Shown here: positions 8,850-18,754 of the stretch, piece after piece | How the letters are laid out: each line of letters opens with the position of its first letter | How positions within the stretch are numbered: position 1 is the stretch's first letter | Source: an uncultured Bacilli bacterium | GTDB lineage: Bacteria > Bacillota_I > Bacilli_A > RF39 > UBA660 | Direction of reading: 5' to 3' | Assembly: GCA_947630105.1 (NCBI GenBank) | Contig: CANRGD010000005.1 | Coordinates: 1-36,482 of the forward strand | Length of the DNA stretch: 36,482 nucleotides | Translations under genes and position numbers: made by a program | Notes under the pieces: model-generated | Database searches by the model: none | The model's input: the letters and a program-made list of their open reading frames with translations, nothing else | Told to the model about the DNA's origin: nothing

Positions 8850-9868
8850 TGTTCCTCCTTTTTACTTCTTAGTTGCCCACAAGCAGCACTTATCTTGCCA
8901 CCGAATTCCCGTCTTATAGTCACATTTATCTTATTTTTTTTAAGTATATCATAAAACCGCATAATTTGAATAGTACTACTTCTTTTAAAATTTAAATTAT
9001 TTGTTTCATTATAAGGAATCAAATTAATATAACAATTAATTCCTTTTACTAATTGAACTAATTCTAAAGCACATTCACAACTATCATTAATATCACTTAA
9101 TAAAATATATTCAAAAGTTATGCGACGATTAGTTATTTTTAAATAATCTTTTAGTGTTTCAATTAACTCCTTAAGAGGATATGCTTTATTAATAGGCATA
9201 ATCTTAGATCTTAATATATCATTAGGAGCATGTAAACTTATAGCTAAATTTATTTGTAATGGTAACAATGCAAATTCTTTTATTTTAGGAATTATTCCAC
9301 ATGTAGAAACAGTAATATGTCTGGCTCCTATAGCTAAACCTTTAGGTTGATTTATAATTTTTAAAAACTTTACTAAATTATCATAATTATCAAATGGTTC
9401 TCCAATTCCCATAACTACTACATGACTTATTCTTTCTCCTACTTCTTCTTCAATCATTAAAATTTGTAAAACCATTTCATATGTATCTAGATTTCTAACT
9501 TTTTTTCTTCTTCCCGACTCACAAAAAACACATCCCATGTTACACCCAACCTGACTTGATATACAGACACTGTTACCATAATCATGTTTCATTAATACTG
9601 CTTCAATATGCTCATTATCTTCAAGTTCAAATAAGTATTTACAAACATCAACATCTTTTTGAATATCAACAATTTTTAATTTATTAAGTGAAAAATCTTT
9701 CTTAATATCTTCTAAAAACTCTTTTTTTATATTCGTAATTTCCGTAAAAGAAGTAATTCTTTTTTCATATAACCAACTAAATAATTGTAATGCATGAAAC
9801 TTTTTAGCCTTTTTTGCTAAAAAATATTCTTCCATATCTTCTAAAGTTAAATTATAAATATTTTTCAT
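8846..9868 (-). CDS. rlmN: Dual-specificity 23S rRNA/tRNA adenine methyltransferase (radical SAM)
   Basis: CNMGCVFCESGRRKKVRNL radical-SAM motif; MGIGEPFDNYDN; C-terminal AACGQLR. Confidence 0.95.
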   Translation of the reverse strand: MKNIYNLTLEDMEEYFLAKKAKKFHALQLFSWLYEKRITSFTEITNIKKEFLEDIKKDFSLNKLKIVDIQKDVDVCKYLFELEDNEHIEAVLMKHDYGNSVCISSQVGCNMGCVFCESGRRKKVRNLDTYEMVLQILMIEEEVGERISHVVVMGIGEPFDNYDNLVKFLKIINQPKGLAIGARHITVSTCGIIPKIKEFALLPLQINLAISLHAPNDILRSKIMPINKAYPLKELIETLKDYLKITNRRITFEYILLSDINDSCECALELVQLVKGINCYINLIPYNETNNLNFKRSSTIQIMRFYDILKKNKINVTIRREFGGKISAACGQLRSKKEEQ

Positions 9869-9901
9869 TTTATCACCAAAACTTCACTTTATATTATAAC
9901 T

Positions 9902-9933
9902 AAAAAAAAAGACAATGTCTAATTTACACTGTC
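9902..9933 (-). terminator. Intrinsic terminator
   Basis: Minus strand GACAGTG-taaattaga-CATTGTC followed by a T9 run, downstream of the 9950-10657 gene. Confidence 0.75.
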
Positions 9934-9949
9934 AAAATTAAATATTTTA

Positions 9950-10657
9950 CTAAATTGGACTGCTAATTTCTTCAATTTCTCCAAAATTATCATAATCTAA
10001 ATTAATTTCTAAAGAATTAAGACATTCTTTAGTATTTTTACAATAATCATTTAATATAAATTTTATATTATCAACATTCTTATCTTCATCCGTACTTACA
10101 ATAATCTCATTAGTATCATCTGCTATATCTAAATCTATTCCAATTGTTAATTTATATAAATTATTAGTTGATATTAAAAAATTATATGTTTGTTTCCCAC
10201 TTTCATAATCAGTCTTTGAAACAAAATATGCCTCATTTAAAATATCTCTAATTGTCATTATATTTAAAAATTGTTTAAATTTATATGGTGCTTCAGTTTT
10301 TATCCAAATATTTTGTTGTTGTTCAAAATAATCTTTATCATTTTTAAAATAAGTAACTTTATTAAATGTAAACAACTCTTTTTCCTTATATCTTGTTCCA
10401 TCATAAGTATAATGCGTACTATCCATAACAACATCATAGGTAAAACTATAATTATTATTAATTATTTTATTAATAGAATACCCATATTTACTATCCGAAT
10501 TTATTGAACTATCACTTAAATAGCTATCTCCTCTTTCACTTACTCTAAATATTATAATAAGAATAACAAAAAAGAAAAAATAAAAGCCAAAAAACAATAT
10601 TGCCTTTCCTCTAGGCGTAGCTTTTAATTCTTTAAAAATTTCTATCAGCTTTTTCAT
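9950..10657 (-). CDS. Hypothetical single-pass membrane protein
   Basis: 235 aa ORF with N-terminal TM; overlaps fmt by 4 bp. Confidence 0.7.
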   Translation of the reverse strand: MKKLIEIFKELKATPRGKAILFFGFYFFFFVILIIIFRVSERGDSYLSDSSINSDSKYGYSINKIINNNYSFTYDVVMDSTHYTYDGTRYKEKELFTFNKVTYFKNDKDYFEQQQNIWIKTEAPYKFKQFLNIMTIRDILNEAYFVSKTDYESGKQTYNFLISTNNLYKLTIGIDLDIADDTNEIIVSTDEDKNVDNIKFILNDYCKNTKECLNSLEINLDYDNFGEIEEISSPI

Positions 10658-11583
10658 TTAAACACCTTACCAATTAATTTATCTTTTACACTACCATTAA
10701 TATATGCTTTAGCAGCCATTCTTTTTTTACCAAAAGGTTTAATATCAGTAATAACTATAGCTCCATCTTTTGTTTTTACAACAATTCCTTCTTTATTAAT
10801 ATCTACAATTTCTCCATATTCTCCCGAAAATTTTTCCCCTTCTAAAACATAACTTTTATATATTTTCATTTCTTTTTCATCAAGTATTGCATAACTTCCT
10901 GGAGAGGGACATAATCCTCTAATTAAATTAAATATTTCTAAGCTATTCTTACTAAAATCAATATGTTCTTCTTCTCGTTTAATATTATAAGCATAAGTAG
11001 CTTCTTTATTATTTTGTTTTATTCTTTTATTTGTTTTATTAAAAACACTTGGTAATGTTTCTAACAAAAGCTCTTTTCCTAAAACACTTAATTTATCATG
11101 AACACTTTCTAAATCATCACTATCTAAAATTTCTATTTCCTTTTGCGCAATTATATCTCCTGTATCCATAGAAACATCCATATACATTATAGTAATACCA
11201 GTTTTTTTATCTCCTTCTATAATTGCTTTATGAATAGGAGCTCCTCCTCTAAATCGAGGTAGTAAAGAAGCATGTACATTTATACAGCCATATTGTGGAT
11301 AATCTAATATTTTCTTAGGAATAATTTGTCCATAAGCACATGTTACTATAAGATCAGGCTTGGCTGCCAATATTTCAGTATATTCTTTTCTAATATTATT
11401 AGGTTGTAAAACTTTTATATTATGTTTAAGTGCCACTTCTTTTATAGGTGTATTAGTTAATATTTGGTGTCGTCCTACTTTTTTATCAGGTTGACTTACT
11501 ACTAAAACAACTTCATATTTATTAATTAATCCTTCTAACACTGGAACTGCAAACTCCGGAGTTCCCATAAAAACTATTTTCAT
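10654..11583 (-). CDS. fmt: Methionyl-tRNA formyltransferase
   Basis: MKIVFMGTPEFAVPVLEGL, INVHASLLPRFRGGAPIHKAI, GDKKTGITIMYMDVSMDTGDI. Confidence 0.96.
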   Translation of the reverse strand: MKIVFMGTPEFAVPVLEGLINKYEVVLVVSQPDKKVGRHQILTNTPIKEVALKHNIKVLQPNNIRKEYTEILAAKPDLIVTCAYGQIIPKKILDYPQYGCINVHASLLPRFRGGAPIHKAIIEGDKKTGITIMYMDVSMDTGDIIAQKEIEILDSDDLESVHDKLSVLGKELLLETLPSVFNKTNKRIKQNNKEATYAYNIKREEEHIDFSKNSLEIFNLIRGLCPSPGSYAILDEKEMKIYKSYVLEGEKFSGEYGEIVDINKEGIVVKTKDGAIVITDIKPFGKKRMAAKAYINGSVKDKLIGKVFK

Positions 11584-11586
11584 ACA

Positions 11587-12756
11587 TTACCCCCTTAAAA
11601 CCATAATTATAGTTATAATTACCCCTAATGAAACAAGCAATGCTCCAATAATTAAAAAAGTTGTTGCCTTTCCATAAACATTTTTAAATTCTCTTAAAAG
11701 CATTTCTCTATTTAATAACTTTTCTTCATCTTCTAATTGCTTTTTAGGTATTTCTTTTTTTACTAATGAAAATTCTAATAAGAAAACATCTTCAATACTT
11801 ACTTTATTTCTTAATACAATTTTATCATTTCTTGGTGTCATTACATAATTTACCTTATCATAAAAAGTTAATGTTTTATCATTAATAATATTATCTAAAT
11901 TAATATTATTATGATTTGCAACCTTTTCTCTCTTTATCAATAATACAGAAATTTTCTTTTCACACAAATGTAATAAATCCCATTCTTTTTTTACAATTTC
12001 TAAAATCTCTTTTTTATCCTCTTCAGAAATATTAAGTATTAAAAATAACTTTTTTAAGTTTTTAATACATCCATCATAATCATCTTTTAAATAAGCATCT
12101 TTTTTATACTTTAAATAAGAATATTCATTCTTAGCTAATAAATTAGAAAAATACATTGGTGCATTTATAGAATAATAACACCCCATTAAAAAGCTATCCG
12201 TTAAATAACTTTCTTTAGTAAAAAAATCTTTACCTAAAATATTATTTATTCCATATTTATTAAATATTTCATTAAGCTTTAAAAATTCACTATAATAATT
12301 TTGATAATTTTCCGGATCAAATCCCATCTTCTTTATATTTTCAGAATAATAGCTAGAATAGCCATGAAAATAAAAACCATTAATAATATATTTATCATAA
12401 ATATATTTTAATATTATATCTTGATTATTATTTTCCTCTATTTCTTTAATATTTAACTTCTTAGCTACAAATTTAACTATAAGTTTATTTATACCTAAAT
12501 TTATATCATTAAAATTATCAATTTTTTTAAATAATTTATCTATTTGATCAACAAATTCAGACAAAAACATTTCTTCTGCAACAATAACTTCATATTTAAA
12601 TAATCCTTCATATAAAAGAATTAATGCTTGTTCTTTATTACTTAATTCACAACAGACAGAAAAATCATCATTTTTTTTATTACTATATCTTTCATTTTCA
12701 ACTATTTCATTATATAGTTTGTTTACATCATTTCTTAGTAATATTTTATTTAGCAC
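11587..12756 (-). CDS. Hypothetical protein with C-terminal TM anchor
   Basis: 389 aa ORF in operon context; C-terminal hydrophobic segment TTFLIIGALLVSLGVIITIIMVL. Confidence 0.65.
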   Translation of the reverse strand: MLNKILLRNDVNKLYNEIVENERYSNKKNDDFSVCCELSNKEQALILLYEGLFKYEVIVAEEMFLSEFVDQIDKLFKKIDNFNDINLGINKLIVKFVAKKLNIKEIEENNNQDIILKYIYDKYIINGFYFHGYSSYYSENIKKMGFDPENYQNYYSEFLKLNEIFNKYGINNILGKDFFTKESYLTDSFLMGCYYSINAPMYFSNLLAKNEYSYLKYKKDAYLKDDYDGCIKNLKKLFLILNISEEDKKEILEIVKKEWDLLHLCEKKISVLLIKREKVANHNNINLDNIINDKTLTFYDKVNYVMTPRNDKIVLRNKVSIEDVFLLEFSLVKKEIPKKQLEDEEKLLNREMLLREFKNVYGKATTFLIIGALLVSLGVIITIIMVLRG

Positions 12757-12773
12757 TAAAGCTCACCACCAAC

Positions 12774-12983
12774 TCAAATTAAATCTAACCAAATAATAAA
12801 AGCCGCTAAGCACCCTAAAATTATTATAATCCCTAAAATTATTAATAATATTTTTACAATACTATTATTTTTATCATAAAAAAATTTATCTACATCTGTA
12901 CTTGATTCTTGCATTAAAGTATTAAAAGCTTCCGCATTTTTTTGATTTACTTCTAATTCATCCTTAGTTTCTTCATTATCCAT
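12774..12983 (-). CDS. Small single-pass membrane protein
   Basis: RBS AGAGGTG upstream of ATG at 12983; C-terminal TM segment. Confidence 0.55.
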   Translation of the reverse strand: MDNEETKDELEVNQKNAEAFNTLMQESSTDVDKFFYDKNNSIVKILLIILGIIIILGCLAAFIIWLDLI

Positions 12984-13021
12984 GCCAATCACCTCTATCT
13001 TTATAAAAAGAATAACATATT

Positions 13022-15196
13022 TTATAGCATTTGACTAGGATTAAAATTAATATCTATTTTTATTTTACTAACTGTTTTATAATGATCCAAAATTTTTTCT
13101 AAAATAATCCTCAAATTATCCTCTTTTTTATATTTTAACAATATATTATATCTATATATATTATTCATTTTAAAAATCATTGAAGTTGATGGGCCTAAAA
13201 TAATACAATTCAAAAGATTTCTTTGTAAAGATTTTTTTATTTTATTTGCTTCATTTAATATGTAAGTTGAATCTTTTCCACTTATTTTAATATTTACTAA
13301 GTAATAATATGGTGGATATTTAAGTTCTCGTCTTATTTGCATCTCTTTTTTATAAAAACCATCATAATCATGCATTTTAGTATATGAAATAGCATAATGA
13401 TCAGGATTAAATGTTTGAATAATAACTTCTCCTTTTTTACTTCTTCCACTTCTTCCTGCTACTTGTTCTAGTAAAGAAAAGGTATTTTCACTACTTCTAA
13501 AATCAGGAATGTTTAAACTTGTATCAGCATTTATTACTCCTACTAATGTTACATTTTCAAAATCTAATCCTTTAGCTACTATTTGTGTTCCGAGTAAAAT
13601 ATCATATTCCTGATTTTTAAAAGCCATAATCATTTTTTCATGCATTCCCTTACGACTTGTCGTATCATAATCCATTCTTAAAATACGTGTCTTAAAATTT
13701 TTTATTAATTCTTCTTCTACTTTTTGAGTCCCAACTCCTAAATTGTTAAGTGCTTCTTCCTGACATTTAGGACAAGTTGTATAAACCTTTTCCCCATATC
13801 CACAATAATGACATCTCAAAGTATTACTACTTTTATGATAAGTAAGAGTTATATCACAATTAGGACATTTAAAAGTATAGCCACAATTTTTACAAGTTAC
13901 AAAAGAAGCATATCCCCTTCTATTTAAAAGTAGTATAACTTGTTCTTTTCTATCTAAACACTTCTTTATAGCCTCTAATAAAGTATTAGAAAAATGTCCC
14001 TTACTATTTTTAATTTCTTTATTCATATCAACAATATGAACAGTAGGCAACTCTCTATCATTAATTCGTTTTTCTAATTTTAATAAATTATAATTTCCTT
14101 TTAAAGCTCGAGCATATGCCTCTAATGAAGGAGTAGCACTTCCAAATATGACTGGACATTTATGATATTTACTTCTATATATAGCAATATCCTTAGCATT
14201 ATATTTAGGATTCAAATCACTTTGTTTATAAGAATCACTATGTTCCTCATCAACAATAATCATCCCAATATTTTCTAAAGGAGCAAAAATAGCACTGCGA
14301 GCTCCAATAACTATAGTTGCTTCCTTGCGAACAATTCTCCTCCATTCATCATACTTTTCTCCTTCTGATAAAGCTGAATGAATAGCTGCTATCTTATCGC
14401 CAAAACGGGCCTGAAACCTTTCTACCATTTGAGGCGTCAAACTTATTTCTGGAACCAATACAATACTACTTTTTCCTTGTTTTAAAGCTTCTTCTATTAA
14501 TTCCATATAAACTTCTGTTTTTCCACTACCCGTAACCCCATATAATAAATGAATTAATTGCTCTTTATTAGCTAAAACTTCTTCAACAACCTGTTTTTGT
14601 TCCTTCGTAAGTTCTTTTTGTTGTAACTTAGAAGAATTATAATTTAATCTATATTTTTCTTTTTTTACTTCTAAAAGAATATTTTTCTTTATTAATGTTT
14701 TTAGTGCCCCCTCAGATATTTCTAATAGTTCTTTTCTACTAACTAGTCCTTCTTTTTGACATTTATCAATAATAAGTTGTTGCTTAGTAGTTATTTTTTG
14801 TAAATCATTTACTAAATCTTTATTTAATTGATAAAAAAGCTGAAACTTTTTATTAATAACACTTCCCTTTTTAGCTTTTAAAGCTTTAGGTAACATGGCT
14901 TGATAGCAGCTAATCAAAGTAGCTAAGGTATCAGTATGCATAACTTTCCCTAACTCTAATAATTCCTCATTTAAAACTATCTCTTCATCTTTTATATTAA
15001 TTATTTCTTTTAAATCACTATTATATTCACTACTTTTTTTTATTTCTAAAACAAATCCCTCTACTATTTGTTTGCCAAAAGGTACTAAAACTCTTATCCC
15101 GACTTTGATACTTTTTTGTAATTCAGCATTAACTTTATAATCAAAAATTTTATCTACATTTTTATTTGCTAATTCCACTAAAACACCAACAATCAT
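13022..15196 (-). CDS. priA: Primosomal protein N' (replication restart helicase)
   Basis: LLYGVTGSGKTEVYMELI, VDEEHSDSYKQ, zinc-binding cysteines (CKNCGYTFKCPNCDITL...CHYCGYG...CPKC), LLGTQIVAKGLDFENVTLVGVINAD. Confidence 0.96.
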   Translation of the reverse strand: MIVGVLVELANKNVDKIFDYKVNAELQKSIKVGIRVLVPFGKQIVEGFVLEIKKSSEYNSDLKEIINIKDEEIVLNEELLELGKVMHTDTLATLISCYQAMLPKALKAKKGSVINKKFQLFYQLNKDLVNDLQKITTKQQLIIDKCQKEGLVSRKELLEISEGALKTLIKKNILLEVKKEKYRLNYNSSKLQQKELTKEQKQVVEEVLANKEQLIHLLYGVTGSGKTEVYMELIEEALKQGKSSIVLVPEISLTPQMVERFQARFGDKIAAIHSALSEGEKYDEWRRIVRKEATIVIGARSAIFAPLENIGMIIVDEEHSDSYKQSDLNPKYNAKDIAIYRSKYHKCPVIFGSATPSLEAYARALKGNYNLLKLEKRINDRELPTVHIVDMNKEIKNSKGHFSNTLLEAIKKCLDRKEQVILLLNRRGYASFVTCKNCGYTFKCPNCDITLTYHKSSNTLRCHYCGYGEKVYTTCPKCQEEALNNLGVGTQKVEEELIKNFKTRILRMDYDTTSRKGMHEKMIMAFKNQEYDILLGTQIVAKGLDFENVTLVGVINADTSLNIPDFRSSENTFSLLEQVAGRSGRSKKGEVIIQTFNPDHYAISYTKMHDYDGFYKKEMQIRRELKYPPYYYLVNIKISGKDSTYILNEANKIKKSLQRNLLNCIILGPSTSMIFKMNNIYRYNILLKYKKEDNLRIILEKILDHYKTVSKIKIDINFNPSQML

Positions 15197-15224
15197 AAAA
15201 GTACCTCCTCTTTTAAATTATACC

Positions 15225-15254
15225 AAAAAAAAGAAAGATATTTAAATCTTTCTT
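15225..15254 (-). terminator. Intrinsic terminator
   Basis: Minus strand AAGAAAGAT-TTAA-ATCTTTCTT followed by T-rich tail, right after the rseP stop. Confidence 0.8.
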
Positions 15255-16302
15255 AAAATAATCTTAATATATCATTAAAGGTAACTATAATCATTAATAA
15301 CATTAATAATATTAATCCTATTGTATGAATCTTATTTTCCAATTCTGGATCAACTGGTGAACCTTTAATTTTTTCAATAATTATAAATAATATATGTCCT
15401 CCATCAAAAGCTGGTAGTGGTAATAAATTTATAAATCCAACATTAATACTTAAAAAAGCAATTAAATATAAAATATTAGCTAGTCCACCTTTACTTTGTT
15501 CCCCAACTATAGAATAAATTCCTACAGGTCCCGATAACTGACTTATTTTAATTCCCCCAGTAATCAAATATCCAACTGTTATTCCCATTTGTTTAAAAAT
15601 TGAACCTGTTTTTTTGGCTGTATAAACTAATGCTCCTCCAAATCCCTTAGTTTTTTCTTGCTGCATCCCTATTCCATATAAGTAAGAAGTATCATCTCCT
15701 TCTTTAACTTTTTTGGGTTTTATTTTAAAGGTTAATTCTTCATTATTTCTTTCTATTACAAATGTTGATCCTTTTTTTGGATCTGCAACTGCTAAAAATA
15801 AAGAAATATCATCACTTGTTGAAATAGAATGATCATTAATTTTTAAAACTTTATCATTTGCTTTAAGACCTGCTGCCTCAGCAGGATAGCCTTTTTCAAT
15901 GGAAGTGATAATTGGATTCATTGTATTACCACCCCAAATTAAAGCAATAAAGAATAATATTAAAATTGCTGAAATAAAGTTATTCCCTGCTCCAAAAAAC
16001 ATAATTAAAAATCTTTGAAAAGCACTTTTATTTTGTAATCTCTTATCTTTAGGAATTTTCTTTAACTCATCATCCCCAACATCTTCTCCAGCCAACTGAC
16101 AAAATCCTCCAATAGGAATAGCTCTTAAACTATATTCAGTTTCTTTGCCTTTTTTGCTCCAAACTTTAGGCCCCATTCCAATAGCAAACTCATAAACATA
16201 TACCCCTGTAATTTTAGCCCATGTAAAATGACCAAATTCATGAACAAAGACAATTATACCTAAAATAAATACAAATAAAATCAAATTAATAATTATTGAC
16301 AT
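15253..16302 (-). CDS. rseP: M50 site-2 metalloprotease (RseP/RasP)
   Basis: FVHEFGHF (HExxH), PDZ segment, LLPLPAFDGGHILF. Confidence 0.93.
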   Translation of the reverse strand: MSIIINLILFVFILGIIVFVHEFGHFTWAKITGVYVYEFAIGMGPKVWSKKGKETEYSLRAIPIGGFCQLAGEDVGDDELKKIPKDKRLQNKSAFQRFLIMFFGAGNNFISAILILFFIALIWGGNTMNPIITSIEKGYPAEAAGLKANDKVLKINDHSISTSDDISLFLAVADPKKGSTFVIERNNEELTFKIKPKKVKEGDDTSYLYGIGMQQEKTKGFGGALVYTAKKTGSIFKQMGITVGYLITGGIKISQLSGPVGIYSIVGEQSKGGLANILYLIAFLSINVGFINLLPLPAFDGGHILFIIIEKIKGSPVDPELENKIHTIGLILLMLLMIIVTFNDILRLF

Positions 16303-16318
16303 TTGTAATCACTCTCCT

Positions 16319-17119
16319 TTAAATAATTCCTAATAATATTACAAAAGCTAATACTACAAATATTAAACTATCACATCTATCCAAAATACCACCATGTTCT
16401 GGAATTAAATCAGAAAAATCTTTTTTATTATAATATCTTTTTATTGAAGAAAAAACCAAATCCCCTAATTGTCCAACTGCTGATAATAAACAAGAAATTA
16501 ATATAACTAAAACTAATGATGCTGTAGGATTAATTATAGTTATATAAAATGCCGTAGCTGCAAAAGCTCCCATTAATAATCCACCAATACAACCTTCAAT
16601 AGTCTTTTTTGGAGAAATTAATGGAGCAATTTTATGTTCCCCTATCAACATTCCTGTAAATAGCGCAAAAGTATCTGTAATTGTTGTTATTAATAATATA
16701 TAAATAATATAATTTAAATCAAAATTTCTAATAATTGTTAATAAATTAAAACTAAGTCCTAAAAAAACAACTGCTCCCATCATATATAATGCATCATTTA
16801 AATTATATTTCTTATTATCATTAAAAAATACTATTGGTGCTAAAAATATAAATATAATTCCCGCAAATATTCTATAATCTAATTGCATTTGAAAATCAAT
16901 AGAATTAAAATTATTCATTGTAAATAAAGCAATAAGTATATAAGAAATAATTTTTATACTAAGAGGTACTTCTTTTTTAGTCTCTCTTACACTTATTAAT
17001 TCATATAAACTACCAATAGCTAATAATGTCATAAAAATAGCAAATGGCACTCCACCAATTATTAAAAAAGGTAAGACTATTGCAATCATTACAATAGCAC
17101 TTAAAATTCTTTTTTTCAT
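16319..17119 (-). CDS. cdsA: Phosphatidate cytidylyltransferase
   Basis: Polytopic; ISPKKTIEGCIGGL...GQLGDLVFSSIKRYYNKKDFSDLIPEHGGILDRCDSLIF. Confidence 0.95.
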   Translation of the reverse strand: MKKRILSAIVMIAIVLPFLIIGGVPFAIFMTLLAIGSLYELISVRETKKEVPLSIKIISYILIALFTMNNFNSIDFQMQLDYRIFAGIIFIFLAPIVFFNDNKKYNLNDALYMMGAVVFLGLSFNLLTIIRNFDLNYIIYILLITTITDTFALFTGMLIGEHKIAPLISPKKTIEGCIGGLLMGAFAATAFYITIINPTASLVLVILISCLLSAVGQLGDLVFSSIKRYYNKKDFSDLIPEHGGILDRCDSLIFVVLAFVILLGII

Positions 17120-17122
17120 CTC

Positions 17123-17827
17123 TTATCCTCCAAAAGTTCTATTTCTTTTATTAAATGCTTCTAATGCTTTATCAAATTCTCTTTCATTAAAATCAGGAAA
17201 TAAAGTATCTGTAAAATAAAATTCTGCATAACTTGCTTGATACATCATAAAATTGCTAAGTCTAAGTTCACCACTTGTTCTAATAACTAAATCTAGAGGA
17301 GGTAAATCTTGATACAAATTTTTATTAATTAAAGTAACATCAATATCCTCTAATTCTATTACATTTTCTTTATATAAAGCACATATTTTCTTAGTCATAT
17401 CAACAATTTCACTTTGTCCACCATAATTAAGACATATATTTAAACAACACCCTGTATTATTCTTAGTAGCTTCTTTAATCTCATCCATTGCCACTAAGAC
17501 TTTTTTATTTAAGGGCTCTTTTCTCCCAGAAAATAAGACTTTAACATTATTATCCATTAACACATTAAATTCTTTTTTAAACATTGAAACAAATAGATTC
17601 ATTAAATAATCTACTTCTTTTTTTTCTCTTTTAAAATTTTCCGTAGAAAAAGCATATACCGATAAATATTTAACTCCTAATTTATTTAAATATAAACATA
17701 AACTTTTTAAATTATCCGCACCAGCTCTATGTCCCTCACTCCTTGTAAGTCCTCTTCTTGTTGCCCATCTACCATTACCATCCATTATAATACCAATATG
17801 TTGTGGTATTTTCATATTTTCATTCAT
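17123..17827 (-). CDS. uppS: Isoprenyl transferase (undecaprenyl diphosphate synthase)
   Basis: PQHIGIIMDGNGRWA, GHRAGADN, YAFSTENFKR, VIRTSGELRLSNF. Confidence 0.96.
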   Translation of the reverse strand: MNENMKIPQHIGIIMDGNGRWATRRGLTRSEGHRAGADNLKSLCLYLNKLGVKYLSVYAFSTENFKREKKEVDYLMNLFVSMFKKEFNVLMDNNVKVLFSGRKEPLNKKVLVAMDEIKEATKNNTGCCLNICLNYGGQSEIVDMTKKICALYKENVIELEDIDVTLINKNLYQDLPPLDLVIRTSGELRLSNFMMYQASYAEFYFTDTLFPDFNEREFDKALEAFNKRNRTFGG

Positions 17828-17863
17828 CTTACTACCTCACAATAAATTATATTACAAATATAT

Positions 17864-17889
17864 AAAAAAAGAAAGTCTAAAAGACTTCT
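17864..17889 (-). terminator. Intrinsic terminator after khpA
   Basis: Minus strand AGAAGTC-tttta-GACTTTC followed by a T7 run. Confidence 0.75.
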
Positions 17890-18136
17890 AAAATTTATCT
17901 ATGTCAATTTTAACATACTTATTTTCTTTTAATGCACTACTTGCTTGAACTAAAGTTCTTATAGCATTAGCACATTTTCCATTTTTACCTATAACTCTTC
18001 CCATATCATCAGAATCAACAATAACTTGAATAAGAATTACATTATCTTCATCAGTAGGAAATTCTTTTACACTAACCGCATCTTCATTAACTACTAATGA
18101 TTTTACTATTTCTTCAGTCAATTTAACTAAATCCAT
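17888..18136 (-). CDS. khpA: KH-domain RNA-binding protein
   Basis: 82 aa; MGRVIGKNGKCANAIRTLV KH motif; downstream of rpsP. Confidence 0.9.
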   Translation of the reverse strand: MDLVKLTEEIVKSLVVNEDAVSVKEFPTDEDNVILIQVIVDSDDMGRVIGKNGKCANAIRTLVQASSALKENKYVKIDIDKF

Positions 18137-18138
18137 AA

Positions 18139-18414
18139 TTAATCCTCTTTCTTAACTTTGCTATCTGCAAATTTTTTCATGATTCCAGCTTTACTAAATA
18201 AACTTCTTACAGTATCTGTAGGTATTGCTCCATTATTTAACCATTTCAAAGCAACTTCTTCATTAATTTTAACTTGACATTCTCCAACAGGCTGATATGT
18301 TCCAATTAATTCAAGATATTGTCCATCTCTAGGACGTCTAGAATCCGTTGCAACTATTCTATAAGTAGGTTTCTTCTTAGCACCCATTCTTGTTAATCTC
18401 AATTTAACTGCCAT
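18139..18414 (-). CDS. rpsP: 30S ribosomal protein S16
   Basis: [42 protein letters not shown]. Confidence 0.97.
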   Translation of the reverse strand: MAVKLRLTRMGAKKKPTYRIVATDSRRPRDGQYLELIGTYQPVGECQVKINEEVALKWLNNGAIPTDTVRSLFSKAGIMKKFADSKVKKED

Positions 18415-18444
18415 TAGTTTCCCTCCATTTCTTCACTGTTATAT

Positions 18445-18473
18445 AGTTTATTATATATTTTTAAAGATGTCAA
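18445..18473 (-). promoter_or_regulatory. Candidate rpsP promoter
   Basis: Minus strand TTGACA (18468-18473), 17-nt spacer, TAAACT (18445-18450). Confidence 0.5.
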
Positions 18474-18479
18474 CCTTTT

Positions 18480-18752
18480 TTTGATAACACTTACTACATT
18501 TTATCATCTTCAGAAATAGTGAAATCTCTTTCAAAGTAAAAAATATCCTAATCAGTATCAAAAATTATTTTGTACAAATTACACTACCTTTATCTTTAAG
18601 CAAGTTTTTCCTATTCCATACACAATTTTCAAAATGCATCATCACCTATTGCATCAATTATTATTTAAAGTAAATAATCACAATTATTTCTTTCTTCACT
18701 ATCTACATTAGTAGTAACTTGGTTTGCTCTTCCAATATCATTTTTAACCCCA
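18480..18752 (-). pseudogene. Possible decayed coding remnant
   Basis: Minus-strand reading gives coding-like stretches broken by stops and frameshifts (GVKNDIGRANQVTTNVDSEERNNCDYLL*; IIDAIGDDAF*; FDTD*DIFYFERDFTISEDDKM*). Confidence 0.3.
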
Positions 18753-18754
18753 TT

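Noticed and set aside
10271-10507. Plus-strand 78-aa ORF
   Set aside because: Antisense to the 9950-10657 gene; no domain.
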